Assembly (NCBI RefSeq): GCF_006715395.1
Contig: NZ_VFNC01000001.1
Coordinates: 868,001 to 932,000, forward strand
Length of the DNA stretch: 64,000 nt
Origin: Streptomyces sp. SLBN-31
GTDB lineage: Bacteria; Actinomycetota; Actinomycetes; Streptomycetales; Streptomycetaceae
Direction: 5' to 3'
Positions 15,936-24,742 of this stretch are shown here, in pieces. Below the pieces are notes generated by a model. The model had not been told where the DNA came from. It searched no databases and saw nothing but the letters and a program-made list of their open reading frames with translations. Positions within the stretch are counted from its first letter, which is position 1. Every line of letters starts with the position of its first letter. Position numbers and translations under genes: made by a program.

Positions 15936-17253
15936 CGAGGTGACCCACGGGGCTGATGTGGACGAGTCCCGTGTGAGAACCGGGCCGCGCCACGCGGCAC
16001 CCAAGAAGCCGCTGTTCACCCGGTTCCACATGCCGGCCGGCAAGGCGATAGCCATGGCGGCGATGCCGACCGCCGTCCTCATGGGCATGGGCTTCACGTC
16101 CTCGCTCGCCCTCGCGGACAGTGGTGGCTCGACGCCGACAGCGAAGAGCCTGACCGCCGACGAGTACAAGAACTGCGTTGCCGCGCTGGACGGTTCCTCG
16201 GCCTCGCCGTCGCCGTCCGCCTCGGCGAGCTCCAGCGACTCGGCCGATACCGCGACGCCCTCGCCGTCGTCCTCCGCCGGCACGTCGAAGGACTCCTCCG
16301 CAACGGGCACGGACTCGGGCACGGCCTCTTCGTCGGATTCAGGTTCCGACGACAAGGCCTCGCCCAGCCCGTCCGCGACGGACAGCGGGAGCAAGGACAC
16401 GTCCGGCGGCGCCACCGCCACGCCGACCCCCTCGGCGTCCGCGAGCGGCGACAGCGGCGGCGGTCTGCTGGGCGACCTCGGCGACGCGATCACCGGGATC
16501 TTCACCGGCGGCTCCGACTCCTCGTCGAGCGCGAGCCCGTCGCCGTCCCCCTCCGCGTCCTCCTCGTCGAGCGACACGTCCAAGGACTCCTCGACGTCGA
16601 GCGCGTCCGACACCGTGAAGGACACGACCAAGAAGGTCACCGACACGGTCAAGAAGACGACCGACACGGCCACCGGCACGGCCCAGGACGTCACCAAGTC
16701 GGTCGAGAAGGCAGCCGAGACGGCCACCTCCTCGCCGAGCCCGTCGGCGAGCTCCAGCACCGACGCGCAGAACTGCCCCGCCGCCACCGAGGACGTCAGC
16801 GGTGTCGACAACAAGGTGGCGGTGGCGGACGACCCCTGGTACCTCAGCGCCAGTTCGCTGCTGCTGAAGGGGGCCGACTACCAGGGCGTCGTCGAGGTGA
16901 AGACGGCCAACGGCACCAAGAAGAAGGTGCTGAAGTACGTCATATCGAACGGCACGGACATCGGCGACCTGAACCAGACGGTCAAGGACAAGCAGCAGAA
17001 CAAGACGTACCACGTGGAAGCCGGGAAGGGGACGACGTCCACCATCCGTGACGGCGACACCACGATGTACACGGAGTCCATCTCCGGGAACCTGTTCGGG
17101 CTGATCCCGATCACGTTCAGCCCCGACAACCCGCCGCCGCTGAACATCCCGTTGATCTACTTCACCAACGTCAAGGTCGTCCAGGCCGCCCAGTTCGGTG
17201 GCACGCTGCACGTGCCGGGCATGCACCTGTACACGACCGACGGAATCGGCTGA
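15925..17253 (+). CDS. Secreted or anchored Ser/Thr/Pro-rich protein of the DUF6230/DUF6114 operon
   Basis: A 442-residue protein with three parts. Residues 1-65 have a basic segment then a hydrophobic stretch (KAIAMAAMPTAVLMGMGF) followed by ALA, like a signal peptide or anchor. Residues about 90-295 are low-complexity Ser/Thr/Asp/Pro with Lys/Thr-rich helices (TVKDTTKKVTDTVKKTTDT). Residues about 300-442 are a folded-looking beta domain with LLLKGADYQGVVEVKTANG. GTG 15925, preceded by GGGAGG (15915-15920), overlaps DUF6114 by 11 bp. The spacer looks designed to cross the cell wall (inference). No catalytic motif is recognised. Confidence 0.8.
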   Translation: MPADEVTHGADVDESRVRTGPRHAAPKKPLFTRFHMPAGKAIAMAAMPTAVLMGMGFTSSLALADSGGSTPTAKSLTADEYKNCVAALDGSSASPSPSASASSSDSADTATPSPSSSAGTSKDSSATGTDSGTASSSDSGSDDKASPSPSATDSGSKDTSGGATATPTPSASASGDSGGGLLGDLGDAITGIFTGGSDSSSSASPSPSPSASSSSSDTSKDSSTSSASDTVKDTTKKVTDTVKKTTDTATGTAQDVTKSVEKAAETATSSPSPSASSSTDAQNCPAATEDVSGVDNKVAVADDPWYLSASSLLLKGADYQGVVEVKTANGTKKKVLKYVISNGTDIGDLNQTVKDKQQNKTYHVEAGKGTTSTIRDGDTTMYTESISGNLFGLIPITFSPDNPPPLNIPLIYFTNVKVVQAAQFGGTLHVPGMHLYTTDGIG

Positions 17254-17290
17254 GCGCCGCCACAGGCCCGTTCGGGAGCCGCAAGGACTG

Positions 17291-17320
17291 AGGGCGCCCC
17301 CCGCTGCCGGGGGGCGCCCT
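17291..17320. terminator. Bidirectional terminator between the envelope operon and pyk
   Basis: A perfect 12-bp stem, AGGGCGCCCCCC (17291-17302) with GGGGGGCGCCCT (17309-17320), loop GCTGCC, between converging genes. Confidence 0.8.
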
Positions 17321-17350
17321 CAGCGCCGTACAACCGCCTTCGCGGGCCTG

Positions 17351-18775
17351 TCAGTTGCCGCCGCCGACGTGGTGGACGCGGAGCATGTTGGTGGTGCCGG
17401 GGACCCCGGGGGGCGAGCCGGCGGTGATGATGATGGTGTCGCCCGCCGAGAAGCGGTTGATCTTGGCGATCTCCTGGTCGACCATGTCGACCATCTCGTC
17501 CGTGGTGTCCACGAAGGGCACCACGTGCGACTCCACGCCCCAGCTCAGCGTGAGCTGGTTGCGGGTGTCCTCGTCGGTGGTGAAGGCGATGATCGGCTGC
17601 TGCGCGCGGTAGCGCGACAGCCGGCGGGCGGTGTCGCCGGACTGGGTGAAGGCCACCAGGCCCTTGGCGCCGAGGAAGTCCGCGATCTCGCACGCGGCGC
17701 GGGCGACGGAACCGCCCTGCGTACGCGGCTTCTTGCCGGGCACCAGCGGCTGCAGGCCCTTGCTCAGCAGTTCCTCCTCGGCCGCGGTGACGATCTTCGA
17801 CATCGTCTTGACGGTCTCGACCGGGTAGGCGCCGACGGAGGACTCGGCGGAGAGCATGACCGCGTCCGCGCCGTCCAGGATCGCGTTGGCGACGTCGGAG
17901 GCCTCGGCGCGCGTGGGACGGGAGTTGGTGATCATCGACTCCATCATCTGGGTCGCCACGATCACCGGCTTGGCGTTGCGGCGGCACAGCTCGATGAGGC
18001 GCTTCTGCACCATGGGGACCTTCTCGAGCGGGTACTCGACGGCCAGGTCACCGCGGGCCACCATGACGGCGTCGAACGCCATCACGACGTCCTCCATGTT
18101 GTCCACCGCCTGCGGCTTCTCCACCTTGGCGATGACCGGGACCCGGCGGCCCTCCTCGTCCATCACCTTGTGGACGTCGGCCACGTCCCTGGCGTCGCGG
18201 ACGAAGGACAGCGCGACCATGTCGCAGCCCATGCGGAGCGCGAAGCGCAGGTCCTCGACGTCCTTCTCGGACAGCGCGGGCACGTTGACGGCCGCGCCGG
18301 GCAGGTTGATGCCCTTGTGGTCGGAGACGACGCCGCCCTCGATGACGATCGTCTTCACCCGCGGGCCGTCGACGTCCAGGACCTTCAGCTCGACGTTGCC
18401 GTCGTTGATCAGGATCTGGTCGCCGCGGTCGACGTCACCGGGCAGGCCCTTGTAGGTCGTACCGCAGATGGTCTTGTCACCCGGGACGTCCTCGACGGTG
18501 ATGACGAACTCGTCACCCCGCTCCAGCTCGACCGGACCCTCGGCGAAGGTCTCCAGGCGGATCTTCGGGCCCTGCAGGTCGGCGAGGACACCGACGGGCC
18601 GGCCCGTCTCCTTCGACGCGGCACGGACGCGGTCGTACCGCGCCTGGTGCTCGGCGTGGGTGCCGTGGCTGAAGTTGAACCGGGCCACGTTCATTCCGGC
18701 CTCGATCATCGAGACCAGCATTTCGTGGGAGTCGACCGCGGGGCCGAGAGTACAGACGATTTTCGAACGGCGCAT
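17351..18775 (-). CDS. pyk: Pyruvate kinase
   Basis: Converts phosphoenolpyruvate and ADP to pyruvate and ATP, the last step of glycolysis. Seen: 474 residues, normal; N-terminal RRSKIVCTLGPAVDSHEM and ARFNFSHG; the active-site signature IAKVEKPQAVDNM and MVARGDLAVEYPLEKVP; the ATQMMESMI region; and a C-terminal allosteric domain. ATG 18775. TAGGAT at 18788-18783 would be a good -10 box giving an almost leaderless mRNA, but no matching -35 is seen. Its neighbours ackA, pta and pfkA are all central carbon genes. It is separate from ackA by a 120-bp gap. Confidence 0.97.
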   Translation of the reverse strand: MRRSKIVCTLGPAVDSHEMLVSMIEAGMNVARFNFSHGTHAEHQARYDRVRAASKETGRPVGVLADLQGPKIRLETFAEGPVELERGDEFVITVEDVPGDKTICGTTYKGLPGDVDRGDQILINDGNVELKVLDVDGPRVKTIVIEGGVVSDHKGINLPGAAVNVPALSEKDVEDLRFALRMGCDMVALSFVRDARDVADVHKVMDEEGRRVPVIAKVEKPQAVDNMEDVVMAFDAVMVARGDLAVEYPLEKVPMVQKRLIELCRRNAKPVIVATQMMESMITNSRPTRAEASDVANAILDGADAVMLSAESSVGAYPVETVKTMSKIVTAAEEELLSKGLQPLVPGKKPRTQGGSVARAACEIADFLGAKGLVAFTQSGDTARRLSRYRAQQPIIAFTTDEDTRNQLTLSWGVESHVVPFVDTTDEMVDMVDQEIAKINRFSAGDTIIITAGSPPGVPGTTNMLRVHHVGGGN

Positions 18776-18895
18776 GGGGTGGATCCTATCGGTTTGTTTC
18801 GCCGCGGAATATTCCGTCTGGCGGAAGATACAAATGGGCGGGCCGGCGCTCAGTTGCTTTGTTACCGCTCAGTTGTCACACGGCGGAGCCGCATA

Positions 18896-20101
18896 TCAAT
18901 ACCGACCGACCAGGGCGTAGGTCTGCGTCGCGATTTCCAGTTCTTCGTCGGTGGGCACCACCGCGACCTTCACCCGCGCGTCGGCGGGCGAGATCAGCCG
19001 CGGCTCGTCGCCGCGTACGGCGTTCAGCGCGCCGTCCACCGCGAGACCCAGGGTCTCCAGGCCCGCGACGGCCGCCTCGCGCACCGCTGCCGCGTTCTCG
19101 CCGACGCCCGCCGTGAACGCGATCGCGTCCACCGTACCCAGCACGGCGTAATAGGCGCCGATGTACTTCTTCAGGCGATGAATGTAGATGTCGAAGGCGA
19201 GCTTCGCCTCCTCGTCGCCCTCGTCGACCCGGCGTCGTATCTCCCGCATGTCGTTGTCGCCGCACAGGCCGACCAGCCCGCTCTTCTTGTTGAGAAGAGC
19301 GTCGATTTCGTCGATGGACATTCCGCCAACACGCGCCAAATGGAAGATGACAGCCGGATCCATGTCTCCCGAGCGCGTACCCATCACGAGCCCCTCCAAA
19401 GGCGTCAGTCCCATGGAGGTGTCCACGCACCGGCCGCCGCGCACCGCGGACGCGGAGGCGCCGTTGCCCAGGTGCAGCACGATCACGTTCACGTCCTCGG
19501 GCGCCTTCCCCAGCAGCTTCGCCGTCGCCCGCGAGACGTACGCGTGCGAGGTGCCGTGGAAGCCGTAGCGGCGCACGCGGTGCTCGTCGGCGGTGCGCAC
19601 GTCGATCGCGTAGCGGGCCGCGGACTCCGGCATCGTGGTGTGGAAGGCGGTGTCGAAGACGGCGACCTGGGGCAGGTCGGGCCGCAGGGCCTGCGCGGTG
19701 CGGATGCCGGTGAGGTTGGCGGGGTTGTGCAGCGGGGCCACCGGGATCAGCCGCTCGATCTCGGCGAGCACGGCGTCGTCGATGACGGTCGGCTCCGTGA
19801 ACGTCTTCCCGCCGTGCACCACCCGGTGGCCGATGGCGGCGAGCTCGCGGGAGTCCAGCCCGAGCCCGTCCTTGGCCAGCTCCTCCGACACCGCCTTCAG
19901 GGCGGCGTCGTGGTCGGCGATCGGCCCGCTCCACTCACGGGTGTCGTCGGCGCCGACGTGCGTGTGCCGGATCCGCGAGGACTGCTCGCCGATGCGCTCG
20001 ACGAGCCCCATGGCCAGCCGGGTGCTGTCCCGCATGTCGAGGAGCTGGTACTTCACCGACGAGGAGCCGGAGTTGAGGACGAGGACGCGGGACGCGCTCA
20101 C
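18896..20101 (-). CDS. ackA: Acetate kinase
   Basis: Interconverts acetyl phosphate plus ADP and acetate plus ATP. Seen: 401 residues, standard length; N-terminal LVLNSGSSSVKYQL; HRVVHGG; FDTAFHTTMP; the HLGNGASASAV phosphate region; and GLVMGTRSGDMDP. GTG 20101 overlaps the pta stop by 4 bp (GTGA), giving a coupled pta-ackA operon. Together they form the reversible acetyl-CoA to acetate route. No terminator is obvious in the 120 bp before pyk, so partial readthrough into pyk is possible. Confidence 0.97.
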   Translation of the reverse strand: MSASRVLVLNSGSSSVKYQLLDMRDSTRLAMGLVERIGEQSSRIRHTHVGADDTREWSGPIADHDAALKAVSEELAKDGLGLDSRELAAIGHRVVHGGKTFTEPTVIDDAVLAEIERLIPVAPLHNPANLTGIRTAQALRPDLPQVAVFDTAFHTTMPESAARYAIDVRTADEHRVRRYGFHGTSHAYVSRATAKLLGKAPEDVNVIVLHLGNGASASAVRGGRCVDTSMGLTPLEGLVMGTRSGDMDPAVIFHLARVGGMSIDEIDALLNKKSGLVGLCGDNDMREIRRRVDEGDEEAKLAFDIYIHRLKKYIGAYYAVLGTVDAIAFTAGVGENAAAVREAAVAGLETLGLAVDGALNAVRGDEPRLISPADARVKVAVVPTDEELEIATQTYALVGRY

Positions 20102-22188
20102 TGGACGGTCGCCTTCTGTGTCGGGGTCTGGGCCTGGATGGCGGTGATGGCCACGGTGTTGACGATGTCCGAGACCAACGCGCCCCGGGACAGGTCGTTG
20201 ACCGGCTTGTTCAGGCCCTGCAGCACCGGGCCGACCGCGATCGCGCCGGCCGAACGCTGCACCGCCTTGTAGGTGTTGTTGCCCGTGTTGAGGTCGGGGA
20301 AGATCAGCACTGTCGCCTGCCCGGCCACGTCCGACTCCGGCAGCTTGGTCGCCGCGACGGTCGGCTCCACGGCGGCGTCGTACTGGATCGGCCCCTCGAT
20401 CTTCAGGTCGGGCCGCCGCTGCCGCACCAGCTCCGTCGCCTCCCGCACCTTGTCGACGTCGGCCCCGTACCCGGAGGTGCCGGTCGAGTACGACAGCATC
20501 GCGATCCGCGGCTCCACGCCGAACTGCTCGGCGGTGGTGGCCGCCTGGATGGCGATGTCGGCGAGCTGCCGGGCGTCCGGGTCGGGGTTCACCGCGCAGT
20601 CGCCGTAGACCAGCACCTTGTCGGCGAGGCACATGAAGAACACCGACGAGACGATGTCGGCGCCCGGCCTGGTCTTGATGATCTCGAAGGCGGGCCGGAT
20701 GGTCGCCGCCGTGGAGTGCACGGATCCCGAGACCATGCCGTCGGCCAGCCCCTCCTGGACCATCAGCGTGCCGAAGTAGTTCGCGTCGCTGACCACGTCG
20801 TAGGCCAGCTCCACCGTGACGCCCTTGTGGGCGCGGAAGTCGGCGTACTTCTCGGCGAAGGAGTCGCGCAGCTCGCTGCGGGCCGGGTCGATCAGCTGCG
20901 AGTCGCCCAGGTCGATGCCGAGGTCGGCGGCCTTCTTGCGGATCTGGTCGACCGGGCCGAGCAGGGTGAGGTCGCAGATGCCGCGGCGCAGCAGCACCTC
21001 GGCGGCGTGCAGGATGCGCTCCTCGGTGCCCTCGGGCAGGACGACCCGGCGCTTGTCGGCGCGGGCCTGTTCGAGCAGCTTGTGCTCGAACATCATCGGG
21101 GTGAGGCGGTCGCTGCTGGGGGCGGAGACGCGCCGGATGAGGTCGGTGGTGTCGACGTGCCGCTCGAAGAGCCCGAGCGCGGTCTCGGCCTTGCGCGGCG
21201 TGGCCGCGTTCAACTTGCCTTCCAGGGCGAAGAGTTGCTCGGCCGTCGGGAAGCTCATGCCGGGCACGGAGAGCACCGGGGTGCCGGGCGCCAGGCGGGC
21301 GGCGAGGGTGAGGACGTTCTCGTCGGGCGCCTCGCCCAGGGTGAGCAGCACGCCGGCTATCGGCGGGGTGCCGGCGCTGTGCGCGGCCAGTGAGCCGACG
21401 ACCAGGTCGGCGCGGTCGCCCGGGGTGACGACCAGGCAGCCGGGGGTCAGGGCGCTGAGGAACTTCGGCAGCATGGCGCCGCCGAAGACGAAGTCGAGCG
21501 CGTCCCGGGCCAGCCCCGAGTCGTCGCCCAGCACGACCTTCGCGCCCAGCGCCTGGGCGATCTGGGAGACGGTCGGCGCGGACAGGGCGGGCTCGTCGGG
21601 CAGGACGTAACAGGGCACGGGCAGCCGCGAGTCCAGCTTCCCCGCGATCTCGTCCCGGTCCTCCCGGGCCACCCGGTTCGCCACCATGGCGAGCACGTCG
21701 CAGCCCAGGCCGTCGTACGCCCGGTAGGCGTTGCGGGTCTCGGCGAGCACGGACTCGCAGGTCTGCTTGCGGCCGCCCACCACCGGGATGACCGAGGCGC
21801 CGAACTCGTTGGCGAGGCGGGCGTTGAGGGACAGCTCGTCGGGAAGCTGGGTGTCGGCGAAGTCGGTGCCGAGGACGAGGACGACGTCGAAGTCGCGGGC
21901 CACGGCGTGGAACCGGTCGACGAGGACGGACACCAGCTCGTCGGTGCCCCGCTCGGCCTGGAGCGCGGAGGCCTCGTGGTAGTCCATGCCGTAGACGGTC
22001 CCCGGGTCCTGGGAGAGCCGGTAGCGGGCGCGCAGCAGCTCGAACAGCCGGTCGGGGCTGTGGTGGACCAGCGGCCGGAACACCCCCACCCGGTCGACCT
22101 GCCGGGTCAGGAGCTCCATGACCCCCAGCTCGACGACCTGGCGGCCGTCGCCGCGGTCGATACCGGTCACGTACACGCTGCGCGTCAC
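20098..22188 (-). CDS. pta: Phosphate acetyltransferase, long form
   Basis: Interconverts acetyl-CoA and acetyl phosphate. Seen: 696 residues with an N-terminal BioD-like domain, a central DRTGG domain (about residues 210-320) and a C-terminal catalytic PTA/PTB domain (about 370-690; DKRRVVLPEGTEERIL and YSTGTSGYGADVDKV). The N-terminal P-loop is degenerate: YVTGIDRGDGRQVVELG replaces the usual GSGKS-type loop, so that domain probably no longer binds nucleotide normally. I start at GTG 22188, where GGAG precedes; the frame stays open upstream without a better start. It is the first gene of pta-ackA and diverges from pfkA. Confidence 0.95.
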   Translation of the reverse strand: MTRSVYVTGIDRGDGRQVVELGVMELLTRQVDRVGVFRPLVHHSPDRLFELLRARYRLSQDPGTVYGMDYHEASALQAERGTDELVSVLVDRFHAVARDFDVVLVLGTDFADTQLPDELSLNARLANEFGASVIPVVGGRKQTCESVLAETRNAYRAYDGLGCDVLAMVANRVAREDRDEIAGKLDSRLPVPCYVLPDEPALSAPTVSQIAQALGAKVVLGDDSGLARDALDFVFGGAMLPKFLSALTPGCLVVTPGDRADLVVGSLAAHSAGTPPIAGVLLTLGEAPDENVLTLAARLAPGTPVLSVPGMSFPTAEQLFALEGKLNAATPRKAETALGLFERHVDTTDLIRRVSAPSSDRLTPMMFEHKLLEQARADKRRVVLPEGTEERILHAAEVLLRRGICDLTLLGPVDQIRKKAADLGIDLGDSQLIDPARSELRDSFAEKYADFRAHKGVTVELAYDVVSDANYFGTLMVQEGLADGMVSGSVHSTAATIRPAFEIIKTRPGADIVSSVFFMCLADKVLVYGDCAVNPDPDARQLADIAIQAATTAEQFGVEPRIAMLSYSTGTSGYGADVDKVREATELVRQRRPDLKIEGPIQYDAAVEPTVAATKLPESDVAGQATVLIFPDLNTGNNTYKAVQRSAGAIAVGPVLQGLNKPVNDLSRGALVSDIVNTVAITAIQAQTPTQKATVQ

Positions 22189-22291
22189 GCGTGCTCTCCG
22201 TTTCGTCGCTCGTCCGTCGCTGTTCGGCCCGAGTCCATACCGGTCATATGGGAGCTCGTGAAAATCGCCCACCGAGGTGAGCGGAACCTAC

Positions 22292-22320
22292 TTGACAATA
22301 CCCCCGGGGCTGGATAAGGC
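22292..22320 (+). promoter_or_regulatory. Candidate promoter for pfkA
   Basis: TTGACA at 22292-22297 is a perfect -35 box; after 17 bp comes TAAGGC at 22315-22320, a weak -10. It would give a leader of about 150 nt before the pfkA ATG. Confidence 0.4.
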
Positions 22321-22477
22321 GCCCGTCAGCATTCGTCCCCCATGTCAGGACCTGTGGCGGGGGTCGCACCGGGACCCATGGCCCTGTGCCGGACAAGGGG
22401 GGATCGGTGACCGTCTCCGGACATGAAACAATCGGACTGGCTCACCGGTATCAACAGCGAGCAGGAGACACAGCACG

Positions 22478-23503
22478 ATGCGCATCGGGGTTCTCACCGC
22501 AGGCGGCGACTGCCCAGGCCTGAACGCCGTGATCCGATCGGTCGTGCACCGAGCGGTCGACAACTACGGCGACGAGGTCATCGGCTTCGAGGACGGCTAT
22601 GCCGGCCTGCTCGACGGCCGCTACCGCAGTCTCGACCTCAACGCGGTCAGCGGCATCCTGGCCCGCGGCGGCACGATCCTGGGCTCGTCGCGCCTGGAGC
22701 GGGACCGCCTGCGCGAGGCCTGCGAGCGGGCCGAGGACATGGTCGAGGCATTCGGCATAGACGCGCTCATCCCGATCGGCGGCGAGGGCACGCTGACGGC
22801 GGCCCGGATGCTGTCCGACGCCGGTCTGCCGGTGGTCGGTGTGCCGAAGACCATCGACAACGACATCTCCTCCACGGACCGCACCTTCGGCTTCGACACC
22901 GCGGTCGGCGTCGCCACCGAGGCGATGGACCGCCTGAAGACGACCGCTGAGTCCCACCAGCGGGTGATGGTCGTCGAGGTCATGGGCCGCCACGCGGGCT
23001 GGATCGCCCTGGAGTCCGGCATGGCCGCCGGTGCGCACGGCATCTGCCTGCCCGAGCGTCCCTTCGACCCGGCGGACCTGGCCGAGATGGTCGAGGAGCG
23101 CTTCTCGCGCGGCAAGAAGTTCGCGGTCGTGTGCGTGGCCGAGGGCGCCCATCCCGTCGAGGGCAGCATGGACTACGGCAAGGGCGAGATCGACAAGTTC
23201 GGCCACGAGCGCTTCCAGGGCATCGGTACGGCACTCGCGTACGACCTGGAGCGCCGCCTCGGCAAGGAGGCCAAGCCGGTCATCCTCGGCCACGTCCAGC
23301 GCGGCGGCGTACCGACGGCGTACGACCGCGTGCTCGCCACGCGCTTCGGCTGGCACGCGGTGGAAGCGGCGCACCGGGGTGAGTTCGGCAACATGACCTC
23401 GCTGAAGGGCACCGACATCGTGATGGTGCCGCTGGCGCAGGCGGTGACCGAGCTGAAGACGGTGCCCAAGGACCGCATGGACGAGGCGGAGTCGGTGTTC
23501 TAG
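22478..23503 (+). CDS. pfkA: ATP-dependent 6-phosphofructokinase, actinobacterial type
   Basis: Phosphorylates fructose-6-phosphate to the 1,6-bisphosphate in glycolysis. Seen: 341 residues; GGDCPGLNAVIRSV near residue 10; GGEGT near residue 104; PKTIDNDI around 125; and VVEVMGRHAGW. Gly after GGE (rather than Asp) is the ATP-type feature, whereas Lys in PKTIDND is typical of the pyrophosphate-type lineage; this mix is known for Streptomyces enzymes. The gene diverges from pta, with a 289-bp gap, and ends before a 17-bp perfect terminator stem. Streptomyces have several pfkA copies, so the number is left off. Confidence 0.95.
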   Translation: MRIGVLTAGGDCPGLNAVIRSVVHRAVDNYGDEVIGFEDGYAGLLDGRYRSLDLNAVSGILARGGTILGSSRLERDRLREACERAEDMVEAFGIDALIPIGGEGTLTAARMLSDAGLPVVGVPKTIDNDISSTDRTFGFDTAVGVATEAMDRLKTTAESHQRVMVVEVMGRHAGWIALESGMAAGAHGICLPERPFDPADLAEMVEERFSRGKKFAVVCVAEGAHPVEGSMDYGKGEIDKFGHERFQGIGTALAYDLERRLGKEAKPVILGHVQRGGVPTAYDRVLATRFGWHAVEAAHRGEFGNMTSLKGTDIVMVPLAQAVTELKTVPKDRMDEAESVF

Positions 23504-23534
23504 GGCCCGCAAAGCGGACTTGGTGGGGGCCGCT

Positions 23535-23573
23535 GCGGTTCGGTCGCGCCCTGAAGGGGCGCGACCGAACCGC
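23535..23573. terminator. Bidirectional terminator after pfkA
   Basis: A perfect 17-bp stem, 23535-23551 with 23557-23573 (core CGGTTCGGTCGCGCC and its complement), 5-nt loop TGAAG, between the 3' ends of pfkA and the minus-strand HTH gene. Confidence 0.85.
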
Positions 23574-23636
23574 GCGACCAGCCACGACGGACCCGCGGGT
23601 GCCCGACGGCCCAGTCCCGCACATCCAGCGGAGCGC

Positions 23637-24446
23637 TCAGCGGGTGTTGTCCTGCACGGCGCCCCAGAAATGGTCGACGATCCGGTCCAGGAGGTCCCGT
23701 CCCGCCCGGCCGGCGTCGCTCGCCGCGCTTCCGTCGCCCCAGCTCAGTGAGGCGACCATCTGCCCCTGGTAGTCCTGGTGCAGCTCCTGGAGGGTGTCCT
23801 CCAGGAGGCGCCGGTCCAGCGGCACCATCCTGGCGACCGGGCGGACGTAGGCCTGCCAGCGTGTGGTCACCGCGCCGCGCAGGGCGTCGGCGAGCTTCGG
23901 CTCGCGTCCCGTGACGGTGACGAAGTCCGGCAGCGACAGATCGAGCAGGTCGGCGAGGGCGGCCGACTGACGGTCGCTGCCGCGCCAGGTGTTGTGCTCC
24001 TCCATGTGCAGGTAGGCGAGGAGTTCCAGGCCGACGCCGCGGGCCACGTCCTCGGGGGCGAGGCCGCGGGCCAGGCGGTGTTCGCGCAGGGTGCGCGGCC
24101 TGCCGATGAGTTCGGCGGGGGAGCACCACAGCACACCCGCGAGCGCGGCCAGTTCGGGGTTGGTGGGGGAGACGACCCCGCGTTCCCAGGCGATCACGAG
24201 ATCGGGGGTGACATAGGGGAGCCCGTACGAGGAGCACAGTCCGTAGGCGACGTGCTCCGGGCCCATGTTGAGCGCCGTGCGCAGCCGGCGGGCGGCGGTG
24301 GAGTCGAAGGGCGGGGCCGGCTGGGGCGGCCGGGTGGGGTGGATAGGGCGGTTGGGGTGGGGGTCCGGGTGGTGTGAGGGATGGCGCACGGGCACAACGT
24401 AGGGCCCCCGGGGTGCAGTGACTACGGTCTGTTCGGCCAGGATCAC
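23637..24446 (-). CDS. HTH (XRE-like) regulatory protein
   Basis: A 269-residue protein. After a Pro/His-rich N-terminal tail (residues 1-50) it shows an XRE-like HTH region (about 52-115, AARRLRTALNMGPEHVAYGL then TPDLVIAWERGVVSPTNPEL), a second HTH-like unit (REHRLARGLAPEDVARGVG, about 122-160), and a helical C-terminal part. ATG 24446 lacks a clear ribosome-binding site; GTG 24395 is an alternative that would remove 17 residues. It is alone on its strand between pfkA and the sugar ABC genes. Targets unknown. Streptomyces genomes often carry a homologue at this place (recollection). Confidence 0.78.
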   Translation of the reverse strand: MILAEQTVVTAPRGPYVVPVRHPSHHPDPHPNRPIHPTRPPQPAPPFDSTAARRLRTALNMGPEHVAYGLCSSYGLPYVTPDLVIAWERGVVSPTNPELAALAGVLWCSPAELIGRPRTLREHRLARGLAPEDVARGVGLELLAYLHMEEHNTWRGSDRQSAALADLLDLSLPDFVTVTGREPKLADALRGAVTTRWQAYVRPVARMVPLDRRLLEDTLQELHQDYQGQMVASLSWGDGSAASDAGRAGRDLLDRIVDHFWGAVQDNTR

Positions 24447-24742
24447 GGATTGTAGGAACGTACGGCTCGGGGGTGTCCGGGAGCGTTCCGGAGATCATCC
24501 TGCACCGGACCGGACGCGGCGGCGAGGACGGCGGGCCGCGGGCGCGCGTCACGGACGGTGAGGTCGATCTTCGCGCGCGAGGCGAATGGCAAGGTAGAGG
24601 GGCATATTCGCGGACCTGTGCGCGCGCCGGGTCCCGGGCGCGACCGCACAGCCGGCCCGGACGGCATTCCGCGGGTGCCGTCCGTGCGGGCGGGCCTCGA
24701 AGAGGGGTTCGCACGGTCGGCCCGCCGGCGGGTGGCGTGAAG
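24447..24742. other. 296-bp gene-free spacer
   Basis: No convincing gene. It contains the terminator hairpin of the sugar ABC operon near 24658-24684 and, on the right, a second pairing GGGCGGGCC/GGCCCGCC. The left part presumably holds the promoter of the HTH gene, but no consensus boxes stand out. Confidence 0.55.
24658..24684 (-). terminator. Hairpin downstream of the sugar ABC operon
   Basis: CGGACGGCA (24658-24666) pairs perfectly with TGCCGTCCG (24676-24684), loop of 9 nt, about 60 bp past the last permease stop. Confidence 0.6.

Noticed and set aside
17198..20272. A 3-kb open frame opposite pyk and ackA
   Set aside because: It is antisense to well-conserved enzymes; its translation is His/Arg/Leu/Gly-rich low complexity with no domain, as expected from high-GC shadow frames.
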